From Gautieria morchelliformis (Eukaryota; Basidiomycota; Agaricomycetes; Gomphales; Gomphaceae): a stretch of DNA of 64,000 nucleotides. Below are positions 1 through 10,559 of the stretch, one piece after another (position 1 is the first letter of the stretch; every line of letters begins with the position of its first letter). The stretch spans positions 35,736-99,735 of the forward strand of contig WHVA01000429.1 of the NCBI GenBank assembly GCA_015179125.1. Reading direction: 5' to 3'. The notes below the pieces were generated by a model, which was not told the origin of the DNA, ran no database searches, and saw only the letters and a program-made list of their open reading frames with translations. The translations under genes and the position numbers were made by a program.

Positions 1-2600
1 TCACCAACCCCGCCACTGTCCATTCCGTCTCTTACTTTGCGCTCTGGTACAGAGACCCGCGAGGCAAGCCCACGTGACACCGTTCAGCGCACCAAGAGTC
101 TGGCCAGCAAGGATCTCGGCCTGGTGCATGGCACTGCGGTAGGAGTGGAGTTAGGGCCAGATGAGTGGAAGGAGGGTCAGGATGTATGAGGTGAGAACGC
201 ACCCAGGAAGGCGCAGGTATCGTGCGACCCATCACGATCCGCCATGTCTCCACGTGTCTCCCTCACGCTCCCATCTCCACCACCCATCCATGATGCACAC
301 GACGAGCCACCGCAGTCCACGGTAGGGTGATGCTGACCCCTATGGACCCACGGGACACTGCGAGCACCCCGGCGCGTGTCCTTCGCCCCACCTCGGGTTA
401 CTACAGGCTCTAGTGGCCTTACAGCACCACCAGCAGGAGCCCGGGTCCCTGATGCAGCGCTACCACCCATGTTGCATGCATCACGACGTCACGAACGCAC
501 GTGAGGTTCGGTACCGATGGACGTGCCGCTGCACGCCCGCTCACGCACGCAAGTGCGGCCACACGGGGATGTGCCGAACGGACCCCTGCACGCAGGTTGC
601 AGCCCCACGTACCCTCCCCACGGTCATCGCCCATGTTACTGCGGGCTCTGGTGGGACCTTACAACACCAGCACCGGCAGCCACAGACCCTGCGACTGCGC
701 TACCGCCCACCCCACGTGTGTCATGATGTCACGAGCATGCGCGAGGTCCCGTACAGACAAACGCGCCCATGCCCGCTCATGCAGGCACGCACGGCCACAG
801 GGGGACGTACCGAGGTTGCAAACAGAGCACACCCCCATGCAGGCGGCCGCCCCTCGCAAAACGCGCAGCAGCGCTCCCACACCTCGTGGACCAACATCGC
901 CAGACCACACGGCTTCACTACACGCGCGGCCCATGCGTACCGCATACACAGACACACGGCGCGAGGTTGCGCTACCACCCATGGACGAGGCTGTCACAAG
1001 AGACCCGCATAGCATGCAGCCTGGACGGCTCGCCGATCGCCACGCTACATACCCGGACCTTGTCGAGGGTGACTGTGTACGTGGGTGACACGACCATGAA
1101 CCTGCATCGCCGACACGACACCCTCGTCATGCCCCACGGTGCAGGCTCCTCCCATCCGCGATACGGCGAGAGCCACGACAATCCTGCGCAGTGCATGCAG
1201 GTGCGTACGGTGTCGCGTGGCCCCCGTGCAGCACCGTTCACCCGAGCGACCTGCATCCCTTCACCCACCACCCTGCAACGCGACACCCCGCTCTCACGCC
1301 CCTTGTCATGCTCCTGTTACCTGTACCAGCTCCCACCAACGCGCGAGCATATTCTCCCGCGCCGGACACAAGCTGGGGGAAGAGGGGGAGCAGACAATGC
1401 GGATAGAGAAGAGAGAGACATCGGGCTGATGTGGTATAATGAGGGAGAATGCAGAGATGAAGATGGGAAGTGTGTAGGTGCTCGGCAGAACAGACACACT
1501 GGTGGCCACACCCCTTGGTAGCTCCGTAGACTGAACAGGAATGCCCCAGACACCACGGTGACGTAGCTGCGCACCCTATCAGGCACACACTGCCTGCACG
1601 AGGGTTCCTGTTCTGTCACCAAGTCACGGGGCCCACAACCGCCGCTCTTCTCTGCGCTGTGTTGTCTGCTAGTGTGTGGCAGATTGTATGGGATGCTTGA
1701 TGCCTCCGCCGCCTAGCCGTCCCATGCACCGGGTGGGTTAGGGTCCATCGTAAGCTGGTCGTACCGCTGTTGGGGTCAGCAGCGCATGCCCATATTGGTT
1801 GCTGTTGTTGGAAGTTGTGGGGTACCTTTGCGTGAGCTGTACCAGGAAGGAGTTGGTGTATGAGTGGATGGCACCATGTAACGGGTGACCTGAGTGGTGG
1901 GTTGGGTAGCAGCACCAGTCACACTATTGCTGCAGTGTACGTGGTGTTTTGACAGCGGCAGTGCAGATGGAGAACACGCAACCTTCACGTGCATCACTGC
2001 ACTTGTCCATCCGCAAGGGCCTGCCCCCATAATGATTGCTGTGCTGACCGTGTATACCCTTCCCCCTCCTGATGCATCCCAACAGCCTCAAGCACAGATG
2101 CAATGGCAACCAACAGTGAGACCACCACCTTGCCGCACCTACCCATGGTTGTCCAGTATTCCCTAGGGTAGGCAGGATGTGGGGCACCTGGACCAATGCA
2201 GCTGAGGTCACATGCATGAAAAAGGAGAGGGATGGCACGAGAGGAAGGTGTTGTTGGGGCAGTGGCATCCAAGAGCATCCATTACTGGGAAAGATTGGGA
2301 GTCGATCAAGGGTGGATTTGAACAGAGAGTGGTGATATGGAATGGTATTGGGAAGGGATAGTGACTTGAGGGTGTGCCAGGATGATGCACCATAAAAGGG
2401 GGGTGAGAGCCTGCAGCAGCAGCCCTTTCAGCAGCCCTTCCTCTGCATGCAGACACCAAGCATAGTGACTTGCAGATGCTGTTGCTGGACATGTGTGCAC
2501 CAGTTCACAACACCGTGACAACTACAGATGCAGTGAATCCTCTACAATGCCCCACATGTCTTGAGCCTGCTGTACATGCCACGATGCACAAACAGATGTG
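1..2600. other. GC-rich region without a recognisable gene
   Basis: All open frames here are short, overlap on both strands and read as low-complexity His/Arg/Pro/Thr-rich sequence. That is what high GC content gives by chance. I see no domain motif, no plausible exon series and no RNA gene. The stretch from about 1,600 to 2,600 is less GC-rich and equally featureless. It is probably decayed repeat DNA. Confidence 0.5.
397..870. repeat. Degenerate tandem duplication, about 238-bp unit
   Basis: Two consecutive units begin at 397 (GTTACTACAGGCTCTAGTGG) and 635 (GTTACTGCGGGCTCTGGTGG). They stay alignable through a shared run of landmarks: an ACACC/GCACC tract, GCGCTACC or GCTACCG, a tract like GATGTCACGA, a GAGGT(T/C) tract and a GCACGC tract. 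Divergence is high and many differences are transitions. A shorter echo of GCTACCACCCATG recurs near 969. There is no coding interpretation. Confidence 0.55.
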
Positions 2601-2768
2601 TGACAGCCCAGACCCCCAGAGATAAGCGTCGGCTAACACCTCCGTGGCCTAATGGAGCAAAGATAAGCATTGTCAGCTAATACCTCACCAATTCACTATG
2701 TCAACCCTAAACCCTGATAAACTGTATACTAACCCTCTCCCCACGGCCACTCTTTCCCTTACACACCC

Positions 2769-3731
2769 ATGTCCTCACCCGCTATGGAACTCGTTGCCCT
2801 CCCCAGCTTCACCAGAGGCCTGTCAGAGCTCCTGACCATGTCAGACGTTGATCCCAACCTCCTGCACTTCTCCGGCTTCTCCAAATCCAGACCAGCCAGT
2901 GAGGCCAAGCTGAGAGAGACACTCAAATGTCGTGACCCTACCGCCAATAACTCAGGCAACAACCAGCCCTATGAGGCCTTGCCACCCTTGAAATGGACCA
3001 TTGACCCAGAGGACCTTCGATTGGCCATGATCACCCATCCCAGCCAACCCCTACCTGCCTGGTCCAGACCTCGACACAGGCGACGGAACACCTACTATCT
3101 TACCGACCCCATCATTGTCGGTGATGCAGATACACCTTACACATTTGAAGGGTACGTGGGGAGGCCCTTCCGCAATGCAGCAGGGGAGTGTGTGCATTAT
3201 GCGAGATTCAAGGAGCGAAATCCGTCAAAACGCTATTAGGAGGACACAAGGCCATGGAATATCTATTCAGATACATACACGAAACGCAACGCTTCGAAAA
3301 GCCATACGGAGACCTGACGCTCCCAGCAGGAAAGCAAAGAGGAGAAAAGGGATAAAGGGAAGGACAAGAAGACAAAGAACGCAGAGAAACAAACATCCCC
3401 GCCCACCCAGGCACGGACATACTCGGGGCCACGCCCGCGGAGTACAAGCAGAGAAAGAGGTCGAAAGGAGAGAAGGAAGCAAATTAGAGCCGAAAATTTA
3501 CTTACAGTCTTACATAGGGCGAGGCCCCAAAAGACGATAAATTGGAAAATAAAAATAATAATAAAAATAAAAATAAAATAAAAATAAAATAAAATAAATG
3601 CGAGATTCAAGGGTCCGGCGCTACCCACGGAATCCCATCCCAACGAGCTTGTCATTCCCATATACCAGGAGGGCAAGAGCAGCCATGGTGACGGCAGGGC
3701 ATGTTCCCACCTCTGGTGTACATGGAAGTGA
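2769..3731 (+). pseudogene. Gypsy-associated accessory ORF (copy D), broken by a LINE tail
   Basis: The first 143 codons match the accessory ORF of the intact gypsy element at 55,120-55,716. Shared features are the start MSSPA(M/I)ELVALPSFT, the LLHFSGF block, RPRHRR.NTYY and PYTFEG.VGR.FRN.AGE. At 3,214 the frame enters inserted DNA and stops at 3,239. Homology resumes after the insert at 3,613 and runs to a TGA at 3,729-3,731. The original ORF would have been about 187 codons. Upstream GATAAG motifs and a degenerate TATA-like stretch (about 2,620-2,730) parallel the copy at 55 kb. No pol sequence is recognisable upstream, so this is the 3' remnant of an element related to C. Function is unknown. 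Confidence 0.8.
3214..3597 (+). mobile_element. 5'-truncated non-LTR retrotransposon (LINE) tail
   Basis: The insert is flanked by a perfect 15-bp duplication, ATGCGAGATTCAAGG, at 3,199-3,213 and 3,598-3,612. It ends in an A-rich tail of AAAAT/AAATA units (about 3,545-3,597). Variable-length duplication plus an A-rich 3' end is the mark of target-primed reverse transcription. One frame before the tail (from about 3,248) reads AMEYLFRYIHETQRF. I judge this similar to the C-terminus of fungal Tad1-type LINE ORF2, but that assignment rests on recognition only. A SINE is the alternative. Confidence 0.8.
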
Positions 3732-3800
3732 AGCCTTATGGGATGTTTGGGGTTAGGCGATGACTGCGCTCGTCAGGACAACAACCATTGAGAGGGGTGA

Positions 3801-4305
3801 CGTTAGGGTTTAGATGTCGGGGTTTGCCTTCTGGACCGTTCCCATGTTTCCAGACCTTCCATGACCTTCCACAAGTTCTGCTCCCCCAATTATGTAAAGA
3901 CGGTGGCAGGAGGCTTGGGCTCACTTGCTTCAGGGGTTTTGTACGTCGAGACACCGTACCATAGAGGGAGGGTGATGTCAGGAGACAGCCTGGTGGTTCC
4001 TCTTATTTCCTTTATCTTCTGTTATCTTCTGCCTTCCTCGCCTGCTTGTCCTTGCCTGTTCCTCCCTTTCCTTAAATTCGAGTTCCATCCTCCCCCACCC
4101 ATGTTCATGTCCGGTAGTCTGGCCTGCTCAGTAGCTGTATATTTATTTGCTTAGGTAAGGGGATCCTCACCCGATTCTCTTTGGATCCCCCTTACCAGGT
4201 GTGTAGGTCGCCTATGTAGTTACTGAGTGTTGTCTTATATATCTTTGGATCCCCCTTACCAGTGCTCTGTGTGACTTACCACGAGCAGGTAGGGTTGCCC
4301 TTACA
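3801..4305 (+). repeat. 3' LTR of gypsy remnant D
   Basis: The LTR is placed by analogy with element C. The polypurine run GAGAGGGGTGA is followed by CGTTAGGG, where C has GAGAGGGGGGTGA then TGTCAGGG. It ends at GTTGCCCTTACA, where C ends GTTGCCCTCACA. Shared internal tracts include ACCTTC(C/T)ACAAGTT and ATTATGTAA. It contains two copies of CTTTGGATCCCCCTTACCAG. A related LTR lies inverted at 5,957-6,399. The first base appears mutated from T to C. Confidence 0.65.
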
Positions 4306-4867
4306 GCACCCCTATCCAAGCCTAACTCCACATGGCCTCTTTCCCATTTGCTGCTATCATATGAGCATTCAATATAAGTACTTTACATTCGCATATATAT
4401 TCCCCAGTTCAATTATCATACATCTATCTTGTGCAAACTTGACCTCACTGTGACCATCGTCTTGAGCCCTCGTCTATAGATTACTATCTTCGACCAGAGG
4501 AGGACTTAAGCACCACTGGTGAGTTTTTGTACTTCACCTTCGTTACCTTAGTCTTCGTGTTATTATCTGCGCTGTCAGCGAAGGGCTCCGAAGGAGTGCC
4601 TTCGCCGGCGAAAGGATTGTTGCTATTAAACAACCTTTCCGTGAGACATTGCACGTTACATCGTCAAGTGCCACGGGCTACTTCACTATGACTGTAGATA
4701 GGGTGAGCTCCATTCAGGAAGCCCTCTTATCTCCTGGACATTTATTGGTTCACCTTATTCACCAAATGGCACATCTCTTCACACAAGTTATTCGGGCATT
4801 CGCTGTGTTCACTAATACACGATATTAACGCCTAAAAACCAATCTTGACAGGCTTTCCCTAGAGAAC
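4306..4867 (+). other. Unassigned retroelement DNA with a gag-like start
   Basis: An ATG at 4,688 opens 46 codons (stop TAA near 4,826), with frame-conserved sequence continuing to 4,867. The peptide starts MTVDRVSSIQEAL and is predicted helical, which resembles the N-terminus of fungal gypsy Gag proteins. This is a weak resemblance only. The opposite strand at 4,840-4,867 still carries SLGKA of the minus-strand integrase that continues beyond the solo LTR. The rest of the stretch holds nothing I can name. Confidence 0.3.
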
Positions 4868-5107
4868 TGTAAATACACATTTACCTGCATTTACCCACAT
4901 TTCCCTTAAGGCAATGCCTAATACTAGTATATTAGCTAATGCTGGTGGGTTTGCATGGACCCACTGTACAGTTCTTGCATGAGAACCATGCAGTGGTTCC
5001 CCATTGAACCTTTACCTTACACTGTCACTACATAGCAACAGAATACCACATATTGGTTAAGTTCTGTTGCCCTTGTGATACAAGGTAATAAGATCACATA
5101 TCTTACA
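4868..5107 (+). mobile_element. Solo LTR of the element A family
   Basis: This 240-bp unit starts TGTAAATA and ends CTTACA. It aligns with the LTRs of element A (45,587 and 62,677) through CACTGTCACTAC(A/G)TAGCA, AGAATACCAC and TTGTGATACAAGG. It is flanked by AGAAC on the left and AGAAT on the right, a 4-of-5 target duplication. It interrupts the integrase of the minus-strand gypsy element, whose SHF..HS and SLGKA motifs lie on either side. No internal element sequence remains, so it is a recombination product. Confidence 0.8.
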
Positions 5108-5411
5108 AGAATGCTAGAAGTGAGAGACAAACTTGGAGCCCCCGTCTGAGGTGACATATGAGGGGACTCCATGCTTGGAGAAGACATGAAGGATCAAGAG
5201 AAGCAAGCTCTTGTGAGGTAATCTTGTCTGTGGTGTGGATGAAGATTACCTGCTTAGTGAAACGGTCAACAATCACTAGTATGGAGGTGAACTCAGATGA
5301 AGGTGGGAGCTGCTCAATAAAATCCATAGAAATGGAATTCCAAGGCTTCTTGGGAATGGGGAGTTGTTTGAGAAGACCATAGAGTTTGTGACATTGTGGC
5401 TTGTTCCGCAT
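5108..5411 (-). pseudogene. Element E integrase core fragment
   Basis: The minus-strand frame carries the first catalytic-core motif of gypsy integrases (ISMDFIEQLPPS, then a VDRFTKQ block). In a second frame it carries the next motif region, YVTSDGGSKFVSHF. The expected third motif (PQxDGQTE) is absent because the sequence is interrupted at 5,107. A tRNA-independent, non-functional relic. Confidence 0.75.
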
Positions 5412-5956
5412 ACAAGTGGTGCATACTCCTTGACAAAGGATCTAATCCCTGGCCAAGTGTAGTCTCATCAGATCAGCTCCAAGGTCTTATTGACCCCGAA
5501 GTGTCCCGAGAGGACATGGTCATGTTTGTACTGGAGAATGTGAAGTCGAAGGTCTTGAGCCACAGGAACATAAGTTTAGGGGAAGGTCAGGAATCCAATG
5601 AGTAAGAAGAGGAGCTGTGGTGAAGGCTTTCTTCAACAGGTTGAAAGCTTGTCGACAATCCTCGGGAAAGTTCCAAGGGGTACCCTTGTGGGTAAGTCAG
5701 GTTAGAGGAGTAGTTGTGTATAAAATGTTGGTAGAAATTGGCAGCACCGAGGAAGGATTGGACATTGCGAACTTTGCGAGGTTCAGGCCAGTCTTAACCT
5801 TGTCATCCACCATGGTAAGGCCCTCAGTGGAGAGGATGTAACTGAGGAATTCAACTGAGTCACGATGAAACTCGCACTTTTCCTCTTTTGCAAAGAGGTT
5901 GTGGAGTGGAAGTCATTGTAAAACTTCCTTGACATGTTCTGTATGTTTGAAGAGGT

Positions 5957-6399
5957 CTATAAGGGCAACCTAGGTAGACGCTCTACACTCAAGAAGCAAA
6001 CTGGCGAAGGGGGATCCAAAGTAAGATAGGGAACTATATACATGACACAGACATATCTGGCAAAGGGGGATCCAAAGAGAAAACTCTAAGGAACCCCTTC
6101 ACCACCTAGCTATGACTATAAGTAAGCTGTCGGCATGCTAGCCCAATCACCAAATGCCTGATTTACATAAGCCATCACGCTAGCGATAACAAGGCCAGAT
6201 AGATAAGGAAGGAATGATGTCAGAATGGGTTGGAACAGGAAGCGAAACAAATGGAACATAACATGAAAGGATGCCAAAGGCTAGGAGAGGCTCAGGGACC
6301 CCCAATCACACATTGTGATAAAGTGCATGCTGTGATAATGTGCAAGTCATGATAATGCACATCATGATAAAGCAGTGTGTGATTGGAGTTCCTCTAACA
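5957..6399 (-). mobile_element. Inverted solo LTR inside element E reverse transcriptase
   Basis: Read on the minus strand, the unit runs from TGTTAGAGG to GTTGCCCTTATA. It shares two copies of CTTTGGATCCCCCTT with the LTR at 3,801-4,305, plus an (A/T)AGGTTGCCCTTA end. It separates the reverse-transcriptase motif [11 protein letters not shown] (right) from its continuation LFKHTEHVKEVL (left). Flanking pentamers are similar but not identical, consistent with age. Near its right edge it has a cluster of short TGTGATAA-type repeats bounded by inverted AATCACACA/TGTGTGATT. Confidence 0.65.
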
Positions 6400-6760
6400 G
6401 GATCACTGGAATAAATTAGAATATCATCCAGATATACCAACACACAAATGTCCAAAAGGTTGGCGAAAATCTCATTCATAAATCTTTGAAAAGCAGCAGG
6501 GTGATTAGTAAGACCAAATGGCATAACCAACCATTCAAAAGACCTATAGTGAGTCCTGAAGGTGGTTTTTCATTCATCACCCTTAGCAACTTGTAGGTGG
6601 TAAGCATGATGAAGGTCAATCTTGGTGTAAATGCAAACATTCTTTGGAGCTTCAAGTCAGCAATCAATGGCAGTGGATACCAATCTTTTTTTGAGATTTT
6701 GTTTAAACCTCGGAAGTCAAAACAAAGGTGAAGTGAACCATCTTTTTTGTGGACAAACAA
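6400..6760 (-). pseudogene. Element E reverse transcriptase fragment
   Basis: Two overlapping minus-strand frames give [19 protein letters not shown], a linker, [15 protein letters not shown] and the catalytic YLDD box, which are successive gypsy RT blocks. At least one frameshift lies between them. The catalytic box itself is intact, but the domain is cut right after it by the inverted solo LTR. Confidence 0.8.
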
Positions 6761-6900
6761 TACCAGTGCACCATGGGGTGAGCGTGAAGTTCAGCAGATG
6801 AAGCCGATGTTCAGGTGCTTGTCAATGAATTCACAGAGTGCTTTGAGCTTGGAGGTGGAGAGGGAGTAGATAGGACCAATAGGTGGCAGGGTCCCTTCTT

Positions 6901-7308
6901 CTAGGGTGATATTGATATCATGGGTTGGTGTGGAGCTAGAGTGTCAGCACAAGCTTTGCTGAACACATCTGCAAACTCGTGATATACTTCAGGAACATGC
7001 TGTTTAATGTTCTCAGCGAGCTTGGGCAAGCTATCTCCCAATGTTGCTCCTCTGGTGAGGAGCTCAGGCGAAGCGAGGTCAAGTTGAAACACTTCATATC
7101 CTTCTCACCTAGCCGCATATATAACTGCAGGAGCATTGATCAGGGAAACGAGAGGTGCCTCTGACTTCAGAGGCAAGGTCGGAGGTGGCAGTGCGGATGC
7201 TGTAGGCAGGGTCATGGTTGTAGCGGAAGCTGATTGAGCTGAGGTTGCCGTAGCCATAGGAGTCGACGTCAAATTGATGGTCTTGAAAGTAATACTTGTT
7301 GGGTGCAT
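6901..7308 (-). pseudogene. Element E protease-RT linker
   Basis: Minus-strand frames carry SLINAPAVIYAA and, after a frame change, VPEVYHEFADVFSKA. The second is the conserved block just before RT in fungal chromoviruses. There are short breaks in frame. The preceding unit, at larger coordinates, is foreign to the element. Confidence 0.6.
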
Positions 7309-7700
7309 TTATGCTCCTGCACCAAAATCAAGCATAATGTATTCGATTTATTGTATGGTGTTTCAATCTCTTCTCACATTGTTCTTGTACCATGCATTCA
7401 CTTCTCTGATTATTTTCGAAAATTTCCAGTCACTCCCTATCTCTCCATTTCATTTTGTTATTTCTATTTTCACAAGCGGCTGCACCCAGCAGAGTTTGAA
7501 ATGACTTTGACGCGCGAGCTCTTGAGCACTAAAGGGCCGGGTGCACGTATATGCTTTCTGAGACAGGATAGTGCTCCTCTCTCAGTGACAATAAATTCAC
7601 TGAGAGAGGCGAGTAGTGTTCTTTATATTTTCATAGCATGTTGACTGAAAATCATGTAGTGCATTTGATTCTAGCTTTCTAAGAACTCTACCGAACCTTC
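7309..7700. other. Non-gypsy insert within element E
   Basis: About 390 bp between the protease end and the linker show no gypsy similarity. The only structure I see is a hairpin-forming inverted repeat, CTCTCTCAGTGA / TCACTGAGAGAG, near 7,577-7,608. I could not define termini or a target duplication. A small non-autonomous element is possible. Confidence 0.3.
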
Positions 7701-7734
7701 CCTGCCATAACCCCGAGTTGCTAACAATACTGCC

Positions 7735-8102
7735 CAATACCCAGTCAATCGACGGGTTGTAGTGGGTGAGCCAGTTGTGGCCAAGCATCACCAAGCAACT
7801 CGAGTTGAGTGAGGTTACGTAGAAGGTAACCCATTGTTGTTTGCCAGTGGCAAACTGATACCGAGGTCTAGAGCTTGGGTAATGGTAGTGTTAGTACTAC
7901 TGTCAAATAGTTTCAGGGGTAGAGTAGAGACAGGATAAGCAGGCATAGAATATTTCTGGACAAACTTGGATTCAATAAAACAATCAGAAGACCCACAGTC
8001 AACTAATGCAACAAAAGAGACATTGGGAAGCAAAGGTGAGGTCAGATGTACATTAAGGGAATCTTTGGACAATAAATGAGGATCGGCACTGAGTCTGAGC
8101 AC
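7735..8102 (-). pseudogene. Element E aspartic protease
   Basis: The minus-strand frame contains VALVDCGSSDCFI, matching the D-(S/T)-G active-site loop of retropepsins with Ser/Thr replaced by Cys. It then carries LGHNWLTHYNPSIDW, the conserved flap-to-C-terminal block of gypsy proteases. The two parts are in different frames. The Cys in the catalytic motif also occurs in some fungal elements, so it need not be a disabling mutation. Confidence 0.75.
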
Positions 8103-8152
8103 ACAGGTGAGGTTACCACAATCCTCAGATTGTGTGGTTCCAAGGTTGCTAC

Positions 8153-8941
8153 CTATTTTTTCACCTCCATAATAGAGGCCGAAGTTCTCTCTTTAGAGGT
8201 CTTCATTGCCCAACCTTTGGAATGGCTACCGCTAGCAGCCCTATTTGTGGCCTTGGGGCAGTCCTTGACTATGTGGCCCTTGGCGCGACAAAGCAGGCAA
8301 AGGCCTTGGTCGACCCAATGTTGGCATTCCTTGGGTAGAAGCTTGCCATCTTTCCTGAGATTCCTTGAGATGTCATGGTGGCTTTTGTTGTTGGTCAAGG
8401 TGTTGTTGTTGAAGTTTCTGCGGCTCTTGTTATTGGTCTTGTTGTGGTTCTTGTTGTTATTAGAACCATTGGAAGACTGGTTATTGTTAGCATCATTGTT
8501 GGACTGATTAGTGGAGTGTGCCAGCTGAGGATTATGACCATTAGCCATTGCATCCTATTCCTTATGCCCCCAATAACGACTGTCACATTCCAATGCAAAG
8601 TTGCAAAGTTTGGCAGCTGCAGAATTGAGGGAAGTGAAGAAGGTCATCCTTGATTCATTTGGCCAAGCCCTTGTAAGTGAAGTGGCAAAGTGCAGCATTG
8701 TTTCGCTTAGTCCGAGTTGAAGCTCAGGAGGAATAAGTGAGCTGCCCTGTGGTGTTCCTTCATGACTATTTCTCCAGGTCAATCTCGGCTTGGGCAGCAT
8801 TATTATAGGGGCTGAAGTTGAGTTCAAGCTCGGCCTTGAAACTGTCCCAGTCTCAAAGCCAATCAGGCTCGGGATGAACTTCACCAAGGATCGCAGGCTC
8901 AAAATGCTGGAGAGCTGAGCCAGGTAACTATAAGATAGCAT
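8153..8941 (-). pseudogene. Element E gag with zinc knuckle
   Basis: The C-terminal part (8,153-8,548) has an Asn-rich linker and the CCHC knuckle CLLCRAKGHIVKDC. The N-terminal part (8,555-8,941) contains the gag core DWDSFKAELELNFSPYN in a different frame. Gag would be the nucleocapsid/capsid protein that packages element RNA. Frameshifts separate the halves. Confidence 0.7.
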
Positions 8942-8964
8942 ACTGTACCTTCAATTCCCCTGTC

Positions 8965-9183
8965 TTGAAGGCAGAGGGGCGATCTCACAATTCACCCTGG
9001 TCACCTGGTACACCCCTTGCAGACCCAGCCGAGCCTAGTAACAAAGACAAAGGTAGGGCTAACCCAGGTGACCCTTCAGATGATCCAGGTGATGGCTTTG
9101 GAGGTTCTGATAACAGTGATGACCTCCCAAACCTACCCCTGGATGACCATGGTGACCTTGATGATAATGAGTTAATGCGTTGA
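8965..9183 (+). other. Short acidic ORF, possible gag relic
   Basis: A 72-codon plus-strand frame rich in Asp, Pro and Gly (PGDPSDDPGDGFGGSD). Such acidic repeats occur near the N-terminus of some gypsy Gag proteins. Here it lies on the strand opposite element E. There is no other evidence that it is a gene. Confidence 0.25.
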
Positions 9184-9189
9184 GTTTTC

Positions 9190-10540
9190 ATGAAACTCAC
9201 TAAACCTCGTGACCCAGAGGGTGACTGAGCCTGGGGGCAAAACCCAAGGTAAGGTCCAAGGTTACAGAGCAAGGTTCAAAGAGGGAGTCGGAGAGGGACT
9301 TGGCTTCAGCTTATGTGCTGCACCTGCCCTATGTACGAGTCCCAACTTCTTAGGTAAATGAATAAGAGGCAAGGTTTTGGTGCAAGAGGTAAGTACTTAG
9401 AAACTAGCTAAGGATCAAAGGGAGTATGATAGTTAATATTCAGACTGAGGAATAAGATAGAAGTTGTTTAAATGCGGCACCTTTATGTTAGCTCAGGACC
9501 ATCCGATGGTGAGCTCAATAACACTAGAACAGAATTTTTTATTTTTTTTGCCAAATTGCTTCCTAGATTCTCTTTGGGTTATGCATAGCTACAACTTCTA
9601 GGAGAGACTTGGGAAATATCTATATCACTGGAGGAGATATATGATGTTCAAAGTGTGACACAAGACAAATTCCAAATTATTTTCTTGATGTCCTAGAGTG
9701 ATTCTACACAATTTCAGTATTTGGACAAGCAGAATTTGGCGGTCATGTGATAAGTCATGTGATGTATTTGTCAGCTTTGAAGGCTTGAAAAACCATTCCA
9801 CTGCCACTCCAAGGCCCTTCCCACCCCTTCTACTTCTCATAATAGTATATTTGATCATTCTGAGCCATGTACACGGGGTGAAAATCTAAAAATAAGGCTT
9901 CTTGACTCCACAATCTCAAATCTGCATGTCCAAGGCCACCAAATGCTGCAAATGCCATCATCATGGTTGCAGATGATTCAGAGGATTCAGATGATGAGTA
10001 CATACTTTCCATTAGGGAGCACACTTCCCTTGCAGCTGAAGGAGAGGATGGTGATTCTAGACAGCTTTCAGTGCTTAGAGATTATATTAATATTGCATGG
10101 CATTCCACAGACATCCTATTTCACTTCAAAAAATTATGTCCAAGTTTGGAAAGGCACCATAAAAAGAGAGTCTATTTAATCTGATTCACCAAAGTACTGC
10201 CTCAAGTAAGGAAAAAGAAAATTTCACCAATTCGAAGATTTGGCGCATCACATGATATAGGTGCCCACTTACATAAAGGTGCCACATTTAACTGACATCT
10301 ATCTTAAGAGTGCATACAGGAGGTTTTATACACGGGCAAGATAAGGGTCAGGGGTGAGCATATATGGGGATATCAGCAATGTAAATATAACTAAATGATG
10401 CATGATAGAATGGAACAGGTATATAAGGGAATGAGGGCATATGGTTAAGCTCAGGCATGAGCTCAGGGTCAGACATAGTATCACAGGGCTCAGGATCGGC
10501 AGAAAGATAGTAGCAGTAAGTAACCTGCCAAAGGCCAGGT
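9190..10540. other. AT-rich stretch, nothing recognised
   Basis: Only short unrelated frames are present, with a T-rich run near 9,535-9,550. The right end lies immediately downstream of the NLR stop codon. It will contain that gene's 3' untranslated region and a decayed extra TPR unit (about 10,550-10,680). Confidence 0.4.
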
Positions 10541-10559
10541 TCTTACACTCCATGACTTG

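Larger units (their letters stand above)
4840..8960 (-). mobile_element. Decayed minus-strand Ty3/gypsy element (E)
   Basis: Read on the minus strand, the order is gag with a CCHC knuckle, aspartic protease, a linker, reverse transcriptase and integrase. This is the Ty3/gypsy order. Every domain carries frameshifts or stops. The copy is broken by a solo LTR in the integrase, an inverted solo LTR in the reverse transcriptase and about 390 bp of foreign sequence between protease and reverse transcriptase. I cannot find its own LTRs. It is the oldest recognisable layer on the left side of the window. Confidence 0.8.

Noticed and set aside
32-1588. Many overlapping ORFs of 60-250 codons at the GC-rich left end
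   Set aside because: They overlap on both strands, have His/Arg/Pro-rich composition without motifs, and are expected by chance where stop codons are rare.
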